Shown here piece after piece: positions 16,218-25,379 of a DNA stretch of 64,000 nt. The translations under genes were made by a program, and so were the position numbers. Source of the DNA: VAZQ01 sp035293945 (lineage in GTDB: Bacteria; Pseudomonadota; Alphaproteobacteria; Rhizobiales; Xanthobacteraceae). The notes under the pieces are model-generated. The model saw only the letters and a list, made by a program, of their open reading frames with translations. It did no database searches and had not been told where the DNA came from. Each line of letters begins with the position of its first letter. Position 1 is the stretch's first letter. Where the stretch lies: the NCBI GenBank assembly GCA_035293945.1, contig DATGLV010000012.1:1-64000 (forward strand), read 5' to 3'.

Positions 16218-18419
16218 TCAGGATCCGAGCGCGGCACGCACCCGTTCGGCTTCGAAGGGAAGCTCGCGCAGCCGCACACCGGTGAGAGCCGCAATGGCAT
16301 TGCCCACGGCGCCTGCGACCAGAGGTACGCCGTCCTCACCCACTCCGGTCGGCGGGTTGTCGGTCGAAAGCACCCGCACCTCGATGCGCGGCATATCTGC
16401 CATCCGCGGCACCTGGTAGTCATTGAAATTCGATTCTTGCACGCGTCCTTGCCTGATTGTGATCTTCTCGCGCAGCACGTGGCCAAGCCCTAACACGATG
16501 CCGCCCTCGGTTTGTGCGACGATGTTCTTCGGCTGCACGGCAAGCCCTGCGTCGATCGCCGCCCAGATGTTGTGGACCCGGATCTTGCCGTTTGCGCGAT
16601 CGAGCGAGACTTCGGCAACACCCGCTGCGAGAGTATCGCCCTTCTCCGAAACCGCCAGCCCAAGCCCGCGGCCATCACGCGGCCGTTTCCAGTCCGACAT
16701 TTCGGCGACGGCATGGAGAAGGTCCTGCACGCGCGGCTGCTCGTGCGAGAGCTCGAAGCGGAACGCAAGCGGGTCCTTTCCGAGTTCCTTCGCCATCTCG
16801 TCGATGAAGCTCTCGACCGCGAACGCATTCGAGAATACGCCCACCCCGCGCATCGATGAGAGCCGGGCCCCGAGCACTTCGATGACGTGCTCGGCCCGCT
16901 TGTTGGGGATCGGATATTGCGGCAGCGGCGTTCCCTGCATCACGATCGCGTCCATCTCCGGCGGCTTCGTGCCGGCAAGCCGGGCGCGATAGCCCTGCAC
17001 CGAGTCGGCGACCACGCGGTGATGCCAGGCGAGGAGCTTTCCTGCGGCATCGAGCCCCGCCTCGATATGATGCGCGGTCATCGGCCGGAATTTTCCTGCC
17101 GCCATGTCGTCCTCGCGCGTCCAGATCACCTTGACGGGTTTGCCGGAGGCTTTTGCAAGCCGCACGGCATCGAGGACGACATCCTGAGGACCGCCACGGC
17201 GGCCAAAGCCGCCGCCGACGAGATGCTGATGGAAGGTGATCCGCGAACGATCGGTCTCGAGCAGCCGCGCCACATCGTTGTGCAGTCCGCTCGGGTTCTG
17301 CGTGCCAACCCAGATTTCCGCCGACTTGCCGTCGGGCGCGACCACCGCGGTCGCGTTCATCGGTTCCATCTGCGCGTGATAGGTGAGGCGGGTGCGGTAT
17401 TCACCGCGGAAAACCCGCGCGGCGCGGCGCATCGCTGTTTCCACATCGCCGCTGTTCGTGTAGGTCACGCCGGCTTTGCTCTTATCGCGGGCGATCTTGG
17501 CGAATTCTTCGAGTGCGCGTTCCGAATCGAGCCGGGCCGCCGGTGCATCGGTCCATTCGATTTTCAGCTTCGCTTTCGCCTTCTGGGTCGCTTCGACCGA
17601 GTGGCCCAGCACTGCCACACCGGCCGGCAGGCGCACCACGTCACTCACGCCCGTCAGGCTGCGCGCGGCCGCATCATCGACTTGCCTCGGCGCGCCGCCC
17701 TCGTAAGGCGATTGCAGCACGGCGGCATAGAGCATGCCGGGCAATTGAAAATCGATGCCGTATTTCGCCGACCCGTTGACCTTGGCGGGCAGCTCGATTC
17801 GTTTCACGTCCTTACCGATGTAACGAAACGCCTCCGGATTCTTGAGATCCGCCTCGGTGATGGGAGGAAGCGAAGCCGGCGCCTTCGCGAAGCCGGCAAT
17901 CTCGCCGTAGCTCATGCGGCGCCCGGAGGCCTTATGCACGACGAAGCTCGGCTCGGTCGACAGCTCAGCCGCCGGCACGGCCCACCTCTCGGCCGCGGCC
18001 TCGATGAGCACACGGCGGGCCTGCGCGCCGGCGATCCGCATCGGCTTGAAATAACCGCGGGTAGCGAGGCTCGCCGTCGTGTTGAAGAGCCCGTTCCATT
18101 GCGGATTGCCGTACAGCTTCTCGTCCCACACCGGCGGATAGACCGGCTTCACCTTCGACCAGTCGGCGTCGAGCTCGTCGGCGAAAACCGCGGGCAGCGC
18201 GGTGAACGTTCCCTGGCCCAGCTCCGCAGCAGGCGAGACGATACTGATCGTGCCGTCGGTCTCAATCGTAACCCAAATGTTGATCGGGAGCGGCGCATCC
18301 GCATTCGCCTCGCGCACCATCGGGTAGGGCGACAGTGTCAACGTCAGCGTGAGACTGGTCGCTGCCGTGACGAATTCGCGCCGCGTCAAGTGTGCATCGG
18401 TCCGATTCTGATTTTTCAT
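16218..18419 (-). CDS. Xanthine dehydrogenase-family molybdopterin subunit (IorB-like)
   Basis: 733 residues. The N-terminus has a Tat signal (TRREFVTAATSL). It is then like the isoquinoline 1-oxidoreductase beta subunit/aldehyde oxidase large subunits: HQHLVGGGFGRRG and MRGVGVFSNAFAVESFIDE for cofactor contacts, GLGLAVSEKG, and the catalytic-end EGGIVLGLGHVL and GVGEDGVPLVAGAVGNAI. These enzymes hydroxylate N-heterocycles or oxidise aldehydes in the periplasm, normally with a separate 2Fe-2S small subunit and a cytochrome; neither is adjacent here. GAGGG precedes the ATG. The substrate is unknown. Confidence 0.85.
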   Translation of the reverse strand: MKNQNRTDAHLTRREFVTAATSLTLTLTLSPYPMVREANADAPLPINIWVTIETDGTISIVSPAAELGQGTFTALPAVFADELDADWSKVKPVYPPVWDEKLYGNPQWNGLFNTTASLATRGYFKPMRIAGAQARRVLIEAAAERWAVPAAELSTEPSFVVHKASGRRMSYGEIAGFAKAPASLPPITEADLKNPEAFRYIGKDVKRIELPAKVNGSAKYGIDFQLPGMLYAAVLQSPYEGGAPRQVDDAAARSLTGVSDVVRLPAGVAVLGHSVEATQKAKAKLKIEWTDAPAARLDSERALEEFAKIARDKSKAGVTYTNSGDVETAMRRAARVFRGEYRTRLTYHAQMEPMNATAVVAPDGKSAEIWVGTQNPSGLHNDVARLLETDRSRITFHQHLVGGGFGRRGGPQDVVLDAVRLAKASGKPVKVIWTREDDMAAGKFRPMTAHHIEAGLDAAGKLLAWHHRVVADSVQGYRARLAGTKPPEMDAIVMQGTPLPQYPIPNKRAEHVIEVLGARLSSMRGVGVFSNAFAVESFIDEMAKELGKDPLAFRFELSHEQPRVQDLLHAVAEMSDWKRPRDGRGLGLAVSEKGDTLAAGVAEVSLDRANGKIRVHNIWAAIDAGLAVQPKNIVAQTEGGIVLGLGHVLREKITIRQGRVQESNFNDYQVPRMADMPRIEVRVLSTDNPPTGVGEDGVPLVAGAVGNAIAALTGVRLRELPFEAERVRAALGS

Positions 18420-18832
18420 CGCTTGCGCCCTCGCGGAAGCCGTTTTGCAGAACCAGCCTACCAGCAGGTTACACCCGCCGCGAGGCCTCCATCCGGCGCA
18501 TGATGTCGCCTCTTAGCTAACCGGCCCTGCTCCCCGCATGGCAGCAATCCGGGGTAGACCGGCGCGGCTGGACGCAGCGGCTGACGTGCGAAGATGACCC
18601 GTCGCGGGCATCGCCGCAGGTCGGCGCCATGGCGCCATGCGAACGACTGGCGTGCCGACATTATCCTTGTGAATGAAAGCAGCGATGAGCCGGCGTAAGT
18701 CTGTTGGATAGGCGCAGGAAGCGAAAGGCACAGGCGGTCGCCGCCTGAACAAACAAATAACGCCGTAATATAATAATTGAGGTATGCAGTAGAGCACAGC
18801 TTCATGCCAGCGCCCATGCAGCCGCGATGCGA
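18420..18832. other. Intergenic region upstream of the molybdoenzyme gene
   Basis: About 410 bases between two minus-strand genes. It includes an AT-rich segment near 18745-18790. Frames here lack start signals and familiar motifs. It probably contains the promoter of the molybdoenzyme gene and the end of the upstream transcript; no structured terminator with a T-tract was found. Confidence 0.4.
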
Positions 18833-21800
18833 TCATTCCCAGCGAAAGATCTTGAGCGCTTTGTCGACGACCCAAGCATCGCCGCCCGGACCAACGCTGA
18901 CGCTGACCGCGCCGCCCCGGACCTGACGCCATGCGTCGACACCGTTCCAGCGGAAAACGCCATTGCCCTGAGGAAGCCAACTCTCCCATGCGGGGCCGGT
19001 GGGTAAGGCTTCCGTTCCCACTACCCAGACGCTCCCATCGGGACCCACGCCGATGTCGATCCCCGCGCCGGGATATTGCTTCCAGCTCCCCCCGTCGAAT
19101 TGAAAAATCCCGCCCGCCCGGTTCACCACCCACGCGTTTCCGCGCGGATCAACCGCGATACGGACTCCAGCCCCGCCAACCTGTTGCCATTCGCTACCGG
19201 TCCACTTGTAGATGCCGTAACCTCCAGGATCGGGTTGTTGAGCGGCCCAAAAGCTTCCGTCCACACCAATGCCAGAATCCCACATGCGCCGACCAACGGC
19301 GACGCCCGCGGGAGCTCCGATGACCCAGACGCTTCCGTCTGCGCCTATCCCGATGTCCTGCGCCAGACCGGGAACTCCTTGCCAGGCGCCATTCACAAAG
19401 CGGAAGATCTGATTGACGCCATTGACCACCCAGGGATTGCCGTTCGGATCGACGGCGATGCGCACCCCTGCGCCCGCCACTTGGTCCCAACCCGCGCCAT
19501 TCCAGTGGTAGATGCCGTAACCGGTCGGTTGCGCGTCGCTGCCGATCGTCCAGACGCTCCCGTCGGCGCCCGCGCCGATATCGTGGGCGAATCCCAGGAC
19601 GAGCCGGAAGCCCGGTCCGAGCCTGTCGATGACGTTCTGCGTGATTCGAGGAATGTGATTGTTCTGCCCCTGGTCGTCCGCAAGCGCCAACGCCCAGTTG
19701 ATCGTGGCCCCATTGAAGACTTCACCTGCTCCTTCGCCGGGAATGAAGCTGCCCATGGATCCCGTGAGCGAGGGTGGATTGTCCCCCGGATTAAACGCAC
19801 TGGCTATCGTATATCCCGGGGGCGATGCCATCGGCGAACCTCCTACCGGTTGCGCAACATCGCATTCGCTATACTCGATGATCGAATTCGCATTGTTGGG
19901 TCCAAAGAGTCCAAACGGATCCCCGGTTTGTAATCCCGTTCCGGCAAGCGACCAGTGAGCAGCATTCTCGACGACGAAAGGTATGGGTGGGAGATTGATC
20001 CCGCAGCCGTAGTAGCTTGCGCCGGTCATCTCGGTCTCGGGGCGCTTCACGGGCGGAGAGAACCAATTGATAGTGGTCAGTTGGGGCGTAGTGGAGTAGT
20101 AAGCGGGGTCGAATCCAGCGATTTTGAAGCAGGTCAGCATCTGGCCGTCCGGCGACACGCGGACTTGCCACCAGGAAGTATTCGCGCACAAGAAAGCCGC
20201 GTTGCCACCCGCTTTGACGAAATTCTCGACATTATCGCGCATCTCCCAGGTCCAATACTCGTGGTGGCCGACGAACAGTAAAAGCCTGTAGTTGGGAAAT
20301 GACGGAGCGGCGAAATGCAGATCGCGGTCGGTACAAACGTCGACCGGCACGCCTTGCCGCATCAGCCACTGGATCGCTGGGATTTCAAGGCTCTGTGGCA
20401 TGTTGCCTAGCGAATAACCAAGCGGGCGCTGAAACGACAGCTCAAAGGCGTAAGGAGCGCGCACTTGGTTGCAGCTCGGATATGTGGGTACGAAGTTTGG
20501 TGCGGTTCGCGTGTCATCCGTTGAGGACTCAAATCCGTAGACATCCCGTCCCCCCCACGTGTTGTAGGCGTTGTAAGTCATGTCGGCGATCACCAAGAGA
20601 ATTCTTGTCTCGGAGACGGCTGGCGCCCTGACCACAAACGCGACATCCACTACATTTGGCGGCGAAGCGGCGTCCTCGAAACGGGCCAGATATAAGCCCG
20701 TGGGATAATCAGAAATCGAAACCGTCGCCACGGGAGGCCAATCCGCGCCATCCCGGTAAGCGGTTCGACTGATTGGGAGCGAGCCGGTGGCGGGGAAAAC
20801 GCCACCCACTTGAGTCATAAACTGTTCAGTCTGGCCGCCCGCGAAATACCCTTCGCGATAGATTTTGATCGTGTATCGCTCAAGACTGCTGACATGAAAC
20901 GAAATCGTATCGCCTACTAAAATCGTATTGCCTAATGAAGCGATACCGGGCACCAACGGGTTTGCAACACCGGAAATCCCGTAAGTAATGTATGCTTCCA
21001 ACGTAACATCCGGTGGTGGAAGGGGCTCGTGCAAATATGTCTCGCCGAGTCCGGCTGCGCGGTCGTAGAGAAGCAGGTCCGTGAATCCGCCAGTGGCAAC
21101 ACGCCAATTCCGTGCCTCATCGGGGAAGTCGGTATTGCTCGGGCCGTCGTTGAACCAATGGTCGTCCGGATTGGCCATGAAGAAGTTTCCGGGCACGATC
21201 AGATCGAACGTTCTCCGGAGACCGGAAAGCGTTTCGACCGGTCTGATCCCGCCATTTCCATCGAAGTAATAGATCTTGAGTTGCCCGGCGGAGCGGTCGT
21301 GCAGCAACAAACCTGAAAAGCCGGTTCCGAAATTTCCGGCAACAACGTTCGTGGCGTCTTGTATCAGCTGACCTGTTGCCACCGGATAGGGGACCAAGCC
21401 GCCCGATGATTGCTCATCTTTGCCGCAGTAATACATCTCGCCATAGCCTGTTGAACCTTCATAAAAGAAGATGTCTGTGAATGCGGGTGCGGAGTTATAA
21501 CCGGGCGTCCAGTAAAAATCTGCGGCGACGATATGGGTCCATGTGCTTCGCCAATCAGTGAACGTCTGCGTGGGCGCTGTTCCGGCGAGGCCCACTCCGT
21601 CCGTCTCCCATAGTTCGCCATAGTTCTCCGAGGGACTGTAAAACACGAGGCCGGAAGTGTTTCGCCTTGTGAACAGGCCTGGCACGATTTGCGTCCAGGT
21701 GGTACGCCAGTCCGAATACTCGCTCAATTGAACGAAAAGCCCGGCTCCGTTGCAGTCAAAAAATCGCGCGAATCCACTTGCCTGATCGTAAAGCAGGATG

Positions 21801-22063
21801 CCGGTCAATCCCGAAGGCCCGAAATAGCCCGGTATTATGTGCGTCCATTGGGGGCGCCCACCAAGCGGATTGTAGGTTTGCAGTGCCGGCGCAATAATAT
21901 GGCCCTGACCATCGGTTTCGTAGACTTCGGCGTAGCCCGTGGACTGCTCGAAAAACAGCAGGCAGGTGTATGGAGACAATGAGAAGCGCCCCGGCACAAT
22001 ATGCGTCCATGTTGTGCGCCAGCTGGCGTCGGAAAATAAGATCTCGAAATTGCGAGGATACAT
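18833..22063 (-). CDS. Three-module protein: propeller, dimethylformamidase-like, tectonin repeats
   Basis: About 1076 residues. Residues 10-345 hold about six to seven blades with WRTTWTHIVPGRF-type motifs and a LLFYDxxxGYGExY pattern, like an FG-GAP/lectin-type beta-propeller. Residues 350-820 resemble the C-terminal region of N,N-dimethylformamidase large subunits: LLVIADMTYNAYNTWGGRDV, then the LLFVGHHEYWTWEMRDNVENF segment in two parts, and a glutamine amidotransferase-like Rossmann core. Residues 825-1076 contain seven tectonin-type units (DIGAGADGSVWTIG, AGVRIAVDPNGNPWVVN and variants). No signal peptide is evident. AAGGAGG precedes the ATG at 22063. Carbohydrate binding and amide or peptide hydrolysis are inferred only. 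Confidence 0.78.
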   Translation of the reverse strand: MYPRNFEILFSDASWRTTWTHIVPGRFSLSPYTCLLFFEQSTGYAEVYETDGQGHIIAPALQTYNPLGGRPQWTHIIPGYFGPSGLTGILLYDQASGFARFFDCNGAGLFVQLSEYSDWRTTWTQIVPGLFTRRNTSGLVFYSPSENYGELWETDGVGLAGTAPTQTFTDWRSTWTHIVAADFYWTPGYNSAPAFTDIFFYEGSTGYGEMYYCGKDEQSSGGLVPYPVATGQLIQDATNVVAGNFGTGFSGLLLHDRSAGQLKIYYFDGNGGIRPVETLSGLRRTFDLIVPGNFFMANPDDHWFNDGPSNTDFPDEARNWRVATGGFTDLLLYDRAAGLGETYLHEPLPPPDVTLEAYITYGISGVANPLVPGIASLGNTILVGDTISFHVSSLERYTIKIYREGYFAGGQTEQFMTQVGGVFPATGSLPISRTAYRDGADWPPVATVSISDYPTGLYLARFEDAASPPNVVDVAFVVRAPAVSETRILLVIADMTYNAYNTWGGRDVYGFESSTDDTRTAPNFVPTYPSCNQVRAPYAFELSFQRPLGYSLGNMPQSLEIPAIQWLMRQGVPVDVCTDRDLHFAAPSFPNYRLLLFVGHHEYWTWEMRDNVENFVKAGGNAAFLCANTSWWQVRVSPDGQMLTCFKIAGFDPAYYSTTPQLTTINWFSPPVKRPETEMTGASYYGCGINLPPIPFVVENAAHWSLAGTGLQTGDPFGLFGPNNANSIIEYSECDVAQPVGGSPMASPPGYTIASAFNPGDNPPSLTGSMGSFIPGEGAGEVFNGATINWALALADDQGQNNHIPRITQNVIDRLGPGFRLVLGFAHDIGAGADGSVWTIGSDAQPTGYGIYHWNGAGWDQVAGAGVRIAVDPNGNPWVVNGVNQIFRFVNGAWQGVPGLAQDIGIGADGSVWVIGAPAGVAVGRRMWDSGIGVDGSFWAAQQPDPGGYGIYKWTGSEWQQVGGAGVRIAVDPRGNAWVVNRAGGIFQFDGGSWKQYPGAGIDIGVGPDGSVWVVGTEALPTGPAWESWLPQGNGVFRWNGVDAWRQVRGGAVSVSVGPGGDAWVVDKALKIFRWE

Positions 22064-22421
22064 TTGTTCCTCCTTCATTTGTCTTCAAACAAACTTGCGC
22101 GTGATTTCCGCTCCCTGCGCCAGCCGAATAGACCAACGGATCCTGCTTGCGCTAAGGCTGCTCCGAAAAGCGAGCATGTGGTGAGAATTGCTTTTCAGGG
22201 TGATCGCCCTCGAGGCGAGTTGCACCTTTCGTACAATACATCCTATTTGCGCTAAATCACTGTTTGCAAGTAAATTTGTTACAGGCGATGGGTGCGCTCT
22301 TCGCGCAGCGAGACCTTGGCGCATCGCTCAAGCAGCTAAACAATCCACAGAGAAGTGATGTTGGTTGAAAGTTTCTTTGCTTCGCGGCGCGCTCTGAAAT
22401 TCGGAATGCAGGCGGCGCCGG
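22064..22421. other. Region upstream of the three-module gene, no gene seen
   Basis: About 360 bases, moderately AT-rich around 22230-22280 and 22340-22390. It should hold the promoter of the large minus-strand gene. No reading frame with a ribosome-binding site was found. Confidence 0.4.
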
Positions 22422-22640
22422 CTACCACCACTGTATCCCGGTAATGCGCTCGCGCTCGGCATCTTCCTCGCAGTTCAGCCGCACATCGGCGCGACCAATA
22501 ATGCCGCAGCCGGTGCAGACCAAGCGCGGCCGGAAGTTCGGCACCGGCACATCGTTCGTGAATCGGTCGACATTGAGCAGCGCGACGTGGCGGCAGAGAT
22601 CGCAGGAGATTGAGAGCGAGTGCACACCGTTTTCGCGCAT
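22422..22640 (-). CDS. Small CxxC zinc-ribbon protein
   Basis: 72 residues. Two cysteine pairs (SCDLCRHVA and CTGCGIIG) flank NVDRFTNDVPVPNFRPRL, the layout of a small zinc-ribbon protein that recurs in many copies in Bradyrhizobium-type genomes. Function is unknown; nucleic-acid binding is possible. There is no strong ribosome-binding site, so a weakly expressed or regulated gene is likely. Confidence 0.65.
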   Translation of the reverse strand: MRENGVHSLSISCDLCRHVALLNVDRFTNDVPVPNFRPRLVCTGCGIIGRADVRLNCEEDAERERITGIQWW

Positions 22641-22695
22641 GTTCGCGAGCGTAGAATATTGGCCTTGAGGCTTAGCTTCGTTCGCTGCTGGAAGT

Positions 22696-22718
22696 TTTGT
22701 TAGGCCACCCCTAACAAA
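22696..22718. repeat. Perfect 9-base hairpin
   Basis: TTTGTTAGG at 22696-22704 and CCTAACAAA at 22710-22718 are perfectly complementary around a 5-base loop. It lies in AT-rich non-coding DNA without an adjacent T-tract in the expected place. It could be a terminator remnant or an operator. Confidence 0.6.
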
Positions 22719-22798
22719 CTAACGGGTGATGTCCGCTTCATAAGCCAGCCAAGCAAACGCGTGGGCGCAATTACTCTGAAGATGTGATCGAATTACCT

Positions 22799-22903
22799 CT
22801 AGAAACCTATATTTGTTTTCTAGAAATATTTGATTTTTAGTCCGCCATTGGTTTTGACGTTCCTATGAAAGACTCGCCGCACTGGTAATAAGAACGTCAA
22901 AAC
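22799..22903. repeat. Two further perfect inverted repeats in AT-rich DNA
   Basis: TCTAGAAA and TTTCTAGA pair in the segment 22799-22825. A larger pair, GTTTTGACGTTC at 22851-22862 and GAACGTCAAAAC at 22892-22903, is perfect over 12 bases with a 29-base loop. The nine-base CGCCGCACT occurs both in that loop (22875-22883) and immediately after the right arm (22904-22912), overlapping the stop codon of the molybdoenzyme gene that ends at 22911. Confidence 0.75.
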
Positions 22904-22910
22904 CGCCGCA

Positions 22911-25241
22911 CTAGCGCCCTGCCGCCTCAACCACCCGCGGCTGCGCAAAGGCACGTACCGGCGGCAGCGGGCTGCCCGCGCGCTCGACCTCGACCAGCAC
23001 GGTCGCGCAGCTTGGACCCTGGCCGAGGCGGGAGGTGCCGCGGTCGCGGGTGAGCACATTGGGATTGCCATGTGTGCACAGCGCGTCGGCGCTGTCGTCG
23101 GGGTCGTACCAGGCGCCGCAGGAGAGCTTCACAACGCCAGACGCGATCGCGTCCGTGATGATGGCGCCGGCGAGGCAGGCGCCGCGGCTGTTGAAGACGC
23201 GCACGACATCGCCCTCCGCAATCCCGCGCGCGGCGGCGTCCTGCGGATTGATCGCAATCGCCTCGCGACCCGCGACCTTGCCGAGCCGGCTCACCGGGCC
23301 GTCATCCATTTGGCTGTGCAGCCGGTAGCGCGGCTGGCTGGAGACGAGATGCAGCGGGTACGTCTTGGCGGCGCTTGCTCCAAGCCATTCGGCGGGCTCG
23401 AGCCAGGTCGGATGCGGCGGACAGTCATCATAGCCGAAGCCCGCAAGGCGCTCGGAGTAAAGCTCGATGCACCCTGAAGGCGTCGCGAGCCGATGCGCCT
23501 GCGGGTCCGCGCGATACTCGGCCATGAACACATATTCGTCGGCTCGGCGGGGAATTTCGAGATGACCGTCGCGCCAGAAGCCATCGAAGTCCGGGATCGA
23601 AGCCGCATTGGTACGCAGCCGCTCGCGCCAGCGCTGGTAGATGTGGCGCAGCCACGCCATCTCGTCGCGGCCCTGCACAAACTCCTTATCGCAGCCCAGG
23701 CGCTCGGCCAGCGCCGCAAAGATCGCGTAATCGCTGCGCGCCTCGCCGACCGGCGCGATCGCCTGCTGCATTGCCAGCACGTAACGGTCGCGTTGTGCGG
23801 CGCCGATGTCGTTGCGCTCGAGCGTGGTGGTCACCGGCAGCACGATATCGGCATGGCGGGCGGTCGCGGTCCACCACGGCTCGTGCACGATGATGGTCTC
23901 CGGGCGCTTCCAGGCTTCGCGCAGGCGATTGAGGTCCTGATGATGATGGAACGGATTGCCGCCCGCCCAATAGACCAGGCGAATGTCCGGATAGGTTCCG
24001 CTCTTGCCGTTGAAATCGTAAGCGCCGCCGGGATTGAGCAAACAATCCGTGATGCGCGCCGCCGGGATGGCGCGGGCGAGCGGATTGGCGATCAACTCCA
24101 TGGCGGGCGCCCCGAAGGCGAGCGGCGGCTCGGCGATGCCGCCGGTCGAGCCGTAGCCGAAGCCGAAGCCGCCGCCCGGCAGCCCGATCTGCCCGAGCGC
24201 GGCCGCGAGCAGGATCACCGCCCAATAGGGCTGCTCGCCGTGGTCGGCGCGCTGGATCGACCAAGACGCGCTGACCATGGTGCGCCTCTCGGCCATGCGG
24301 CGCGCCAGCGCGCGGATGGTTTCGGCCCCGATGCCGGTTATCGCCGCGGCCCATTGGGCATCCTTGGGCTGCCCATCGTGTGCCCCCGTCAAATATTGTT
24401 CGACACGCTCGAAGCCCACGCAATAGCGCGCCAGGAATGCCTGGTCGTGCAGGCCCTCCGCGATCAATGTGTGCGTAAGCGCGAGCAAGAGCGCCGTATC
24501 GGTGTTGGGGCGGATTGCAAGCCAGTGCGCGGCCGCAGCATCGGGTCCGTCGTCGCGGATCGGGCTCACATTGATGACCTCGACGCCGGCGCGCCCGAGC
24601 GCCGCCATCCAGCCAGGTGCGGTGTGCTCGCCGCCGCCGCCTTTGGTCACTTGCAAATTCTTCGGATTGGCGCCGCCGAGCAGCAACAGGAGCCGCGTGT
24701 GCCGCGCGATCGACGACCATGAGGTCAGCGGACCGGTCACCGCCTGCGCCGAGCCGAGCACATGCGGCAGGAAGGTGAGCGCCGCCCCAAAGCTGTAGTT
24801 CGAGGTCTGATCGACAAAGCCTCCGAACGCGGCAAGGAAGCGGCGGACCTGCGCGCGCGCATCATGGAAGACGCCGGCTGAGCCCCAGCCCTGCGAGCCG
24901 CCCATGATGGCCGCATGGCCGTGCGCGCGGCGAATGCGATCAAGCTCGCCGGCCACAAGATCGAGCGCGTGCTCCCACGACACCTGCACGAAGGGCTCGC
25001 GGCCGCGCGATGCGCCGCTGCCGCGCACCGACGCGCCGGGGCCGTGCGCCAAATAGCTTTCGCGCACCACGGGGGCGGCAATTCGGCTCGACGCATAAAC
25101 CGCCGCCGGCATGGCTTCGAGCAGGGGTGAGGGATGGGGATCGCGCGGAAACGGCTTGACGCCGACAAAGCGTCCATCCGCGACTTCAGCCAGGAAGGCG
25201 CCCCAATGCGAATGATGCGGAACCAGGCGGGTGTCGGTCAT
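22911..25241 (-). CDS. DMSO reductase-family molybdoenzyme (BisC/TorA-like)
   Basis: 776 residues. It has no N-terminal 4Fe-4S cysteine motif, as in biotin sulfoxide, TMAO and DMSO reductases. The molybdenum ligand is expected to be the Ser in TSNYSFGAA. Other family marks are GGSQGWGSAGVFHDAR, IRPNTDTALLLALTHTLI, ADIVLPVTTTLERNDIG and the C-terminal molybdopterin dinucleotide-binding domain from about residue 640 (YPLHLVSSQPRYRLHSQ). No twin-arginine signal is seen, so a cytoplasmic BisC-like role (reduction of S- or N-oxides) is more likely than respiration. The ATG at 25241 is chosen because upstream residues have no family similarity. Confidence 0.85.
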   Translation of the reverse strand: MTDTRLVPHHSHWGAFLAEVADGRFVGVKPFPRDPHPSPLLEAMPAAVYASSRIAAPVVRESYLAHGPGASVRGSGASRGREPFVQVSWEHALDLVAGELDRIRRAHGHAAIMGGSQGWGSAGVFHDARAQVRRFLAAFGGFVDQTSNYSFGAALTFLPHVLGSAQAVTGPLTSWSSIARHTRLLLLLGGANPKNLQVTKGGGGEHTAPGWMAALGRAGVEVINVSPIRDDGPDAAAAHWLAIRPNTDTALLLALTHTLIAEGLHDQAFLARYCVGFERVEQYLTGAHDGQPKDAQWAAAITGIGAETIRALARRMAERRTMVSASWSIQRADHGEQPYWAVILLAAALGQIGLPGGGFGFGYGSTGGIAEPPLAFGAPAMELIANPLARAIPAARITDCLLNPGGAYDFNGKSGTYPDIRLVYWAGGNPFHHHQDLNRLREAWKRPETIIVHEPWWTATARHADIVLPVTTTLERNDIGAAQRDRYVLAMQQAIAPVGEARSDYAIFAALAERLGCDKEFVQGRDEMAWLRHIYQRWRERLRTNAASIPDFDGFWRDGHLEIPRRADEYVFMAEYRADPQAHRLATPSGCIELYSERLAGFGYDDCPPHPTWLEPAEWLGASAAKTYPLHLVSSQPRYRLHSQMDDGPVSRLGKVAGREAIAINPQDAAARGIAEGDVVRVFNSRGACLAGAIITDAIASGVVKLSCGAWYDPDDSADALCTHGNPNVLTRDRGTSRLGQGPSCATVLVEVERAGSPLPPVRAFAQPRVVEAAGR

Positions 25242-25379
25242 CCGATTATTTGTGGCTTGGCTGCGCCCTGTCGTGATTGATCCAGAGCAGATCGTGCAGG
25301 CAGGCGCAAGTCCGGCAGCGACCGGCTCGGCAAGGTGATATAATGTGCTTGCCCGGTCATTCTCGCAAAGGACCTGCAC

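Noticed and set aside
16887..18503. 538-residue plus-strand frame opposite the xanthine dehydrogenase-like gene
   Set aside because: Arg/His-rich composition without any domain; high GC leaves antisense frames open. The minus-strand frame has clear family motifs.
23493..24722. 409-residue plus-strand frame opposite the BisC-like gene
   Set aside because: Antisense shadow of a well-supported molybdoenzyme gene, without start signal or recognisable motifs.
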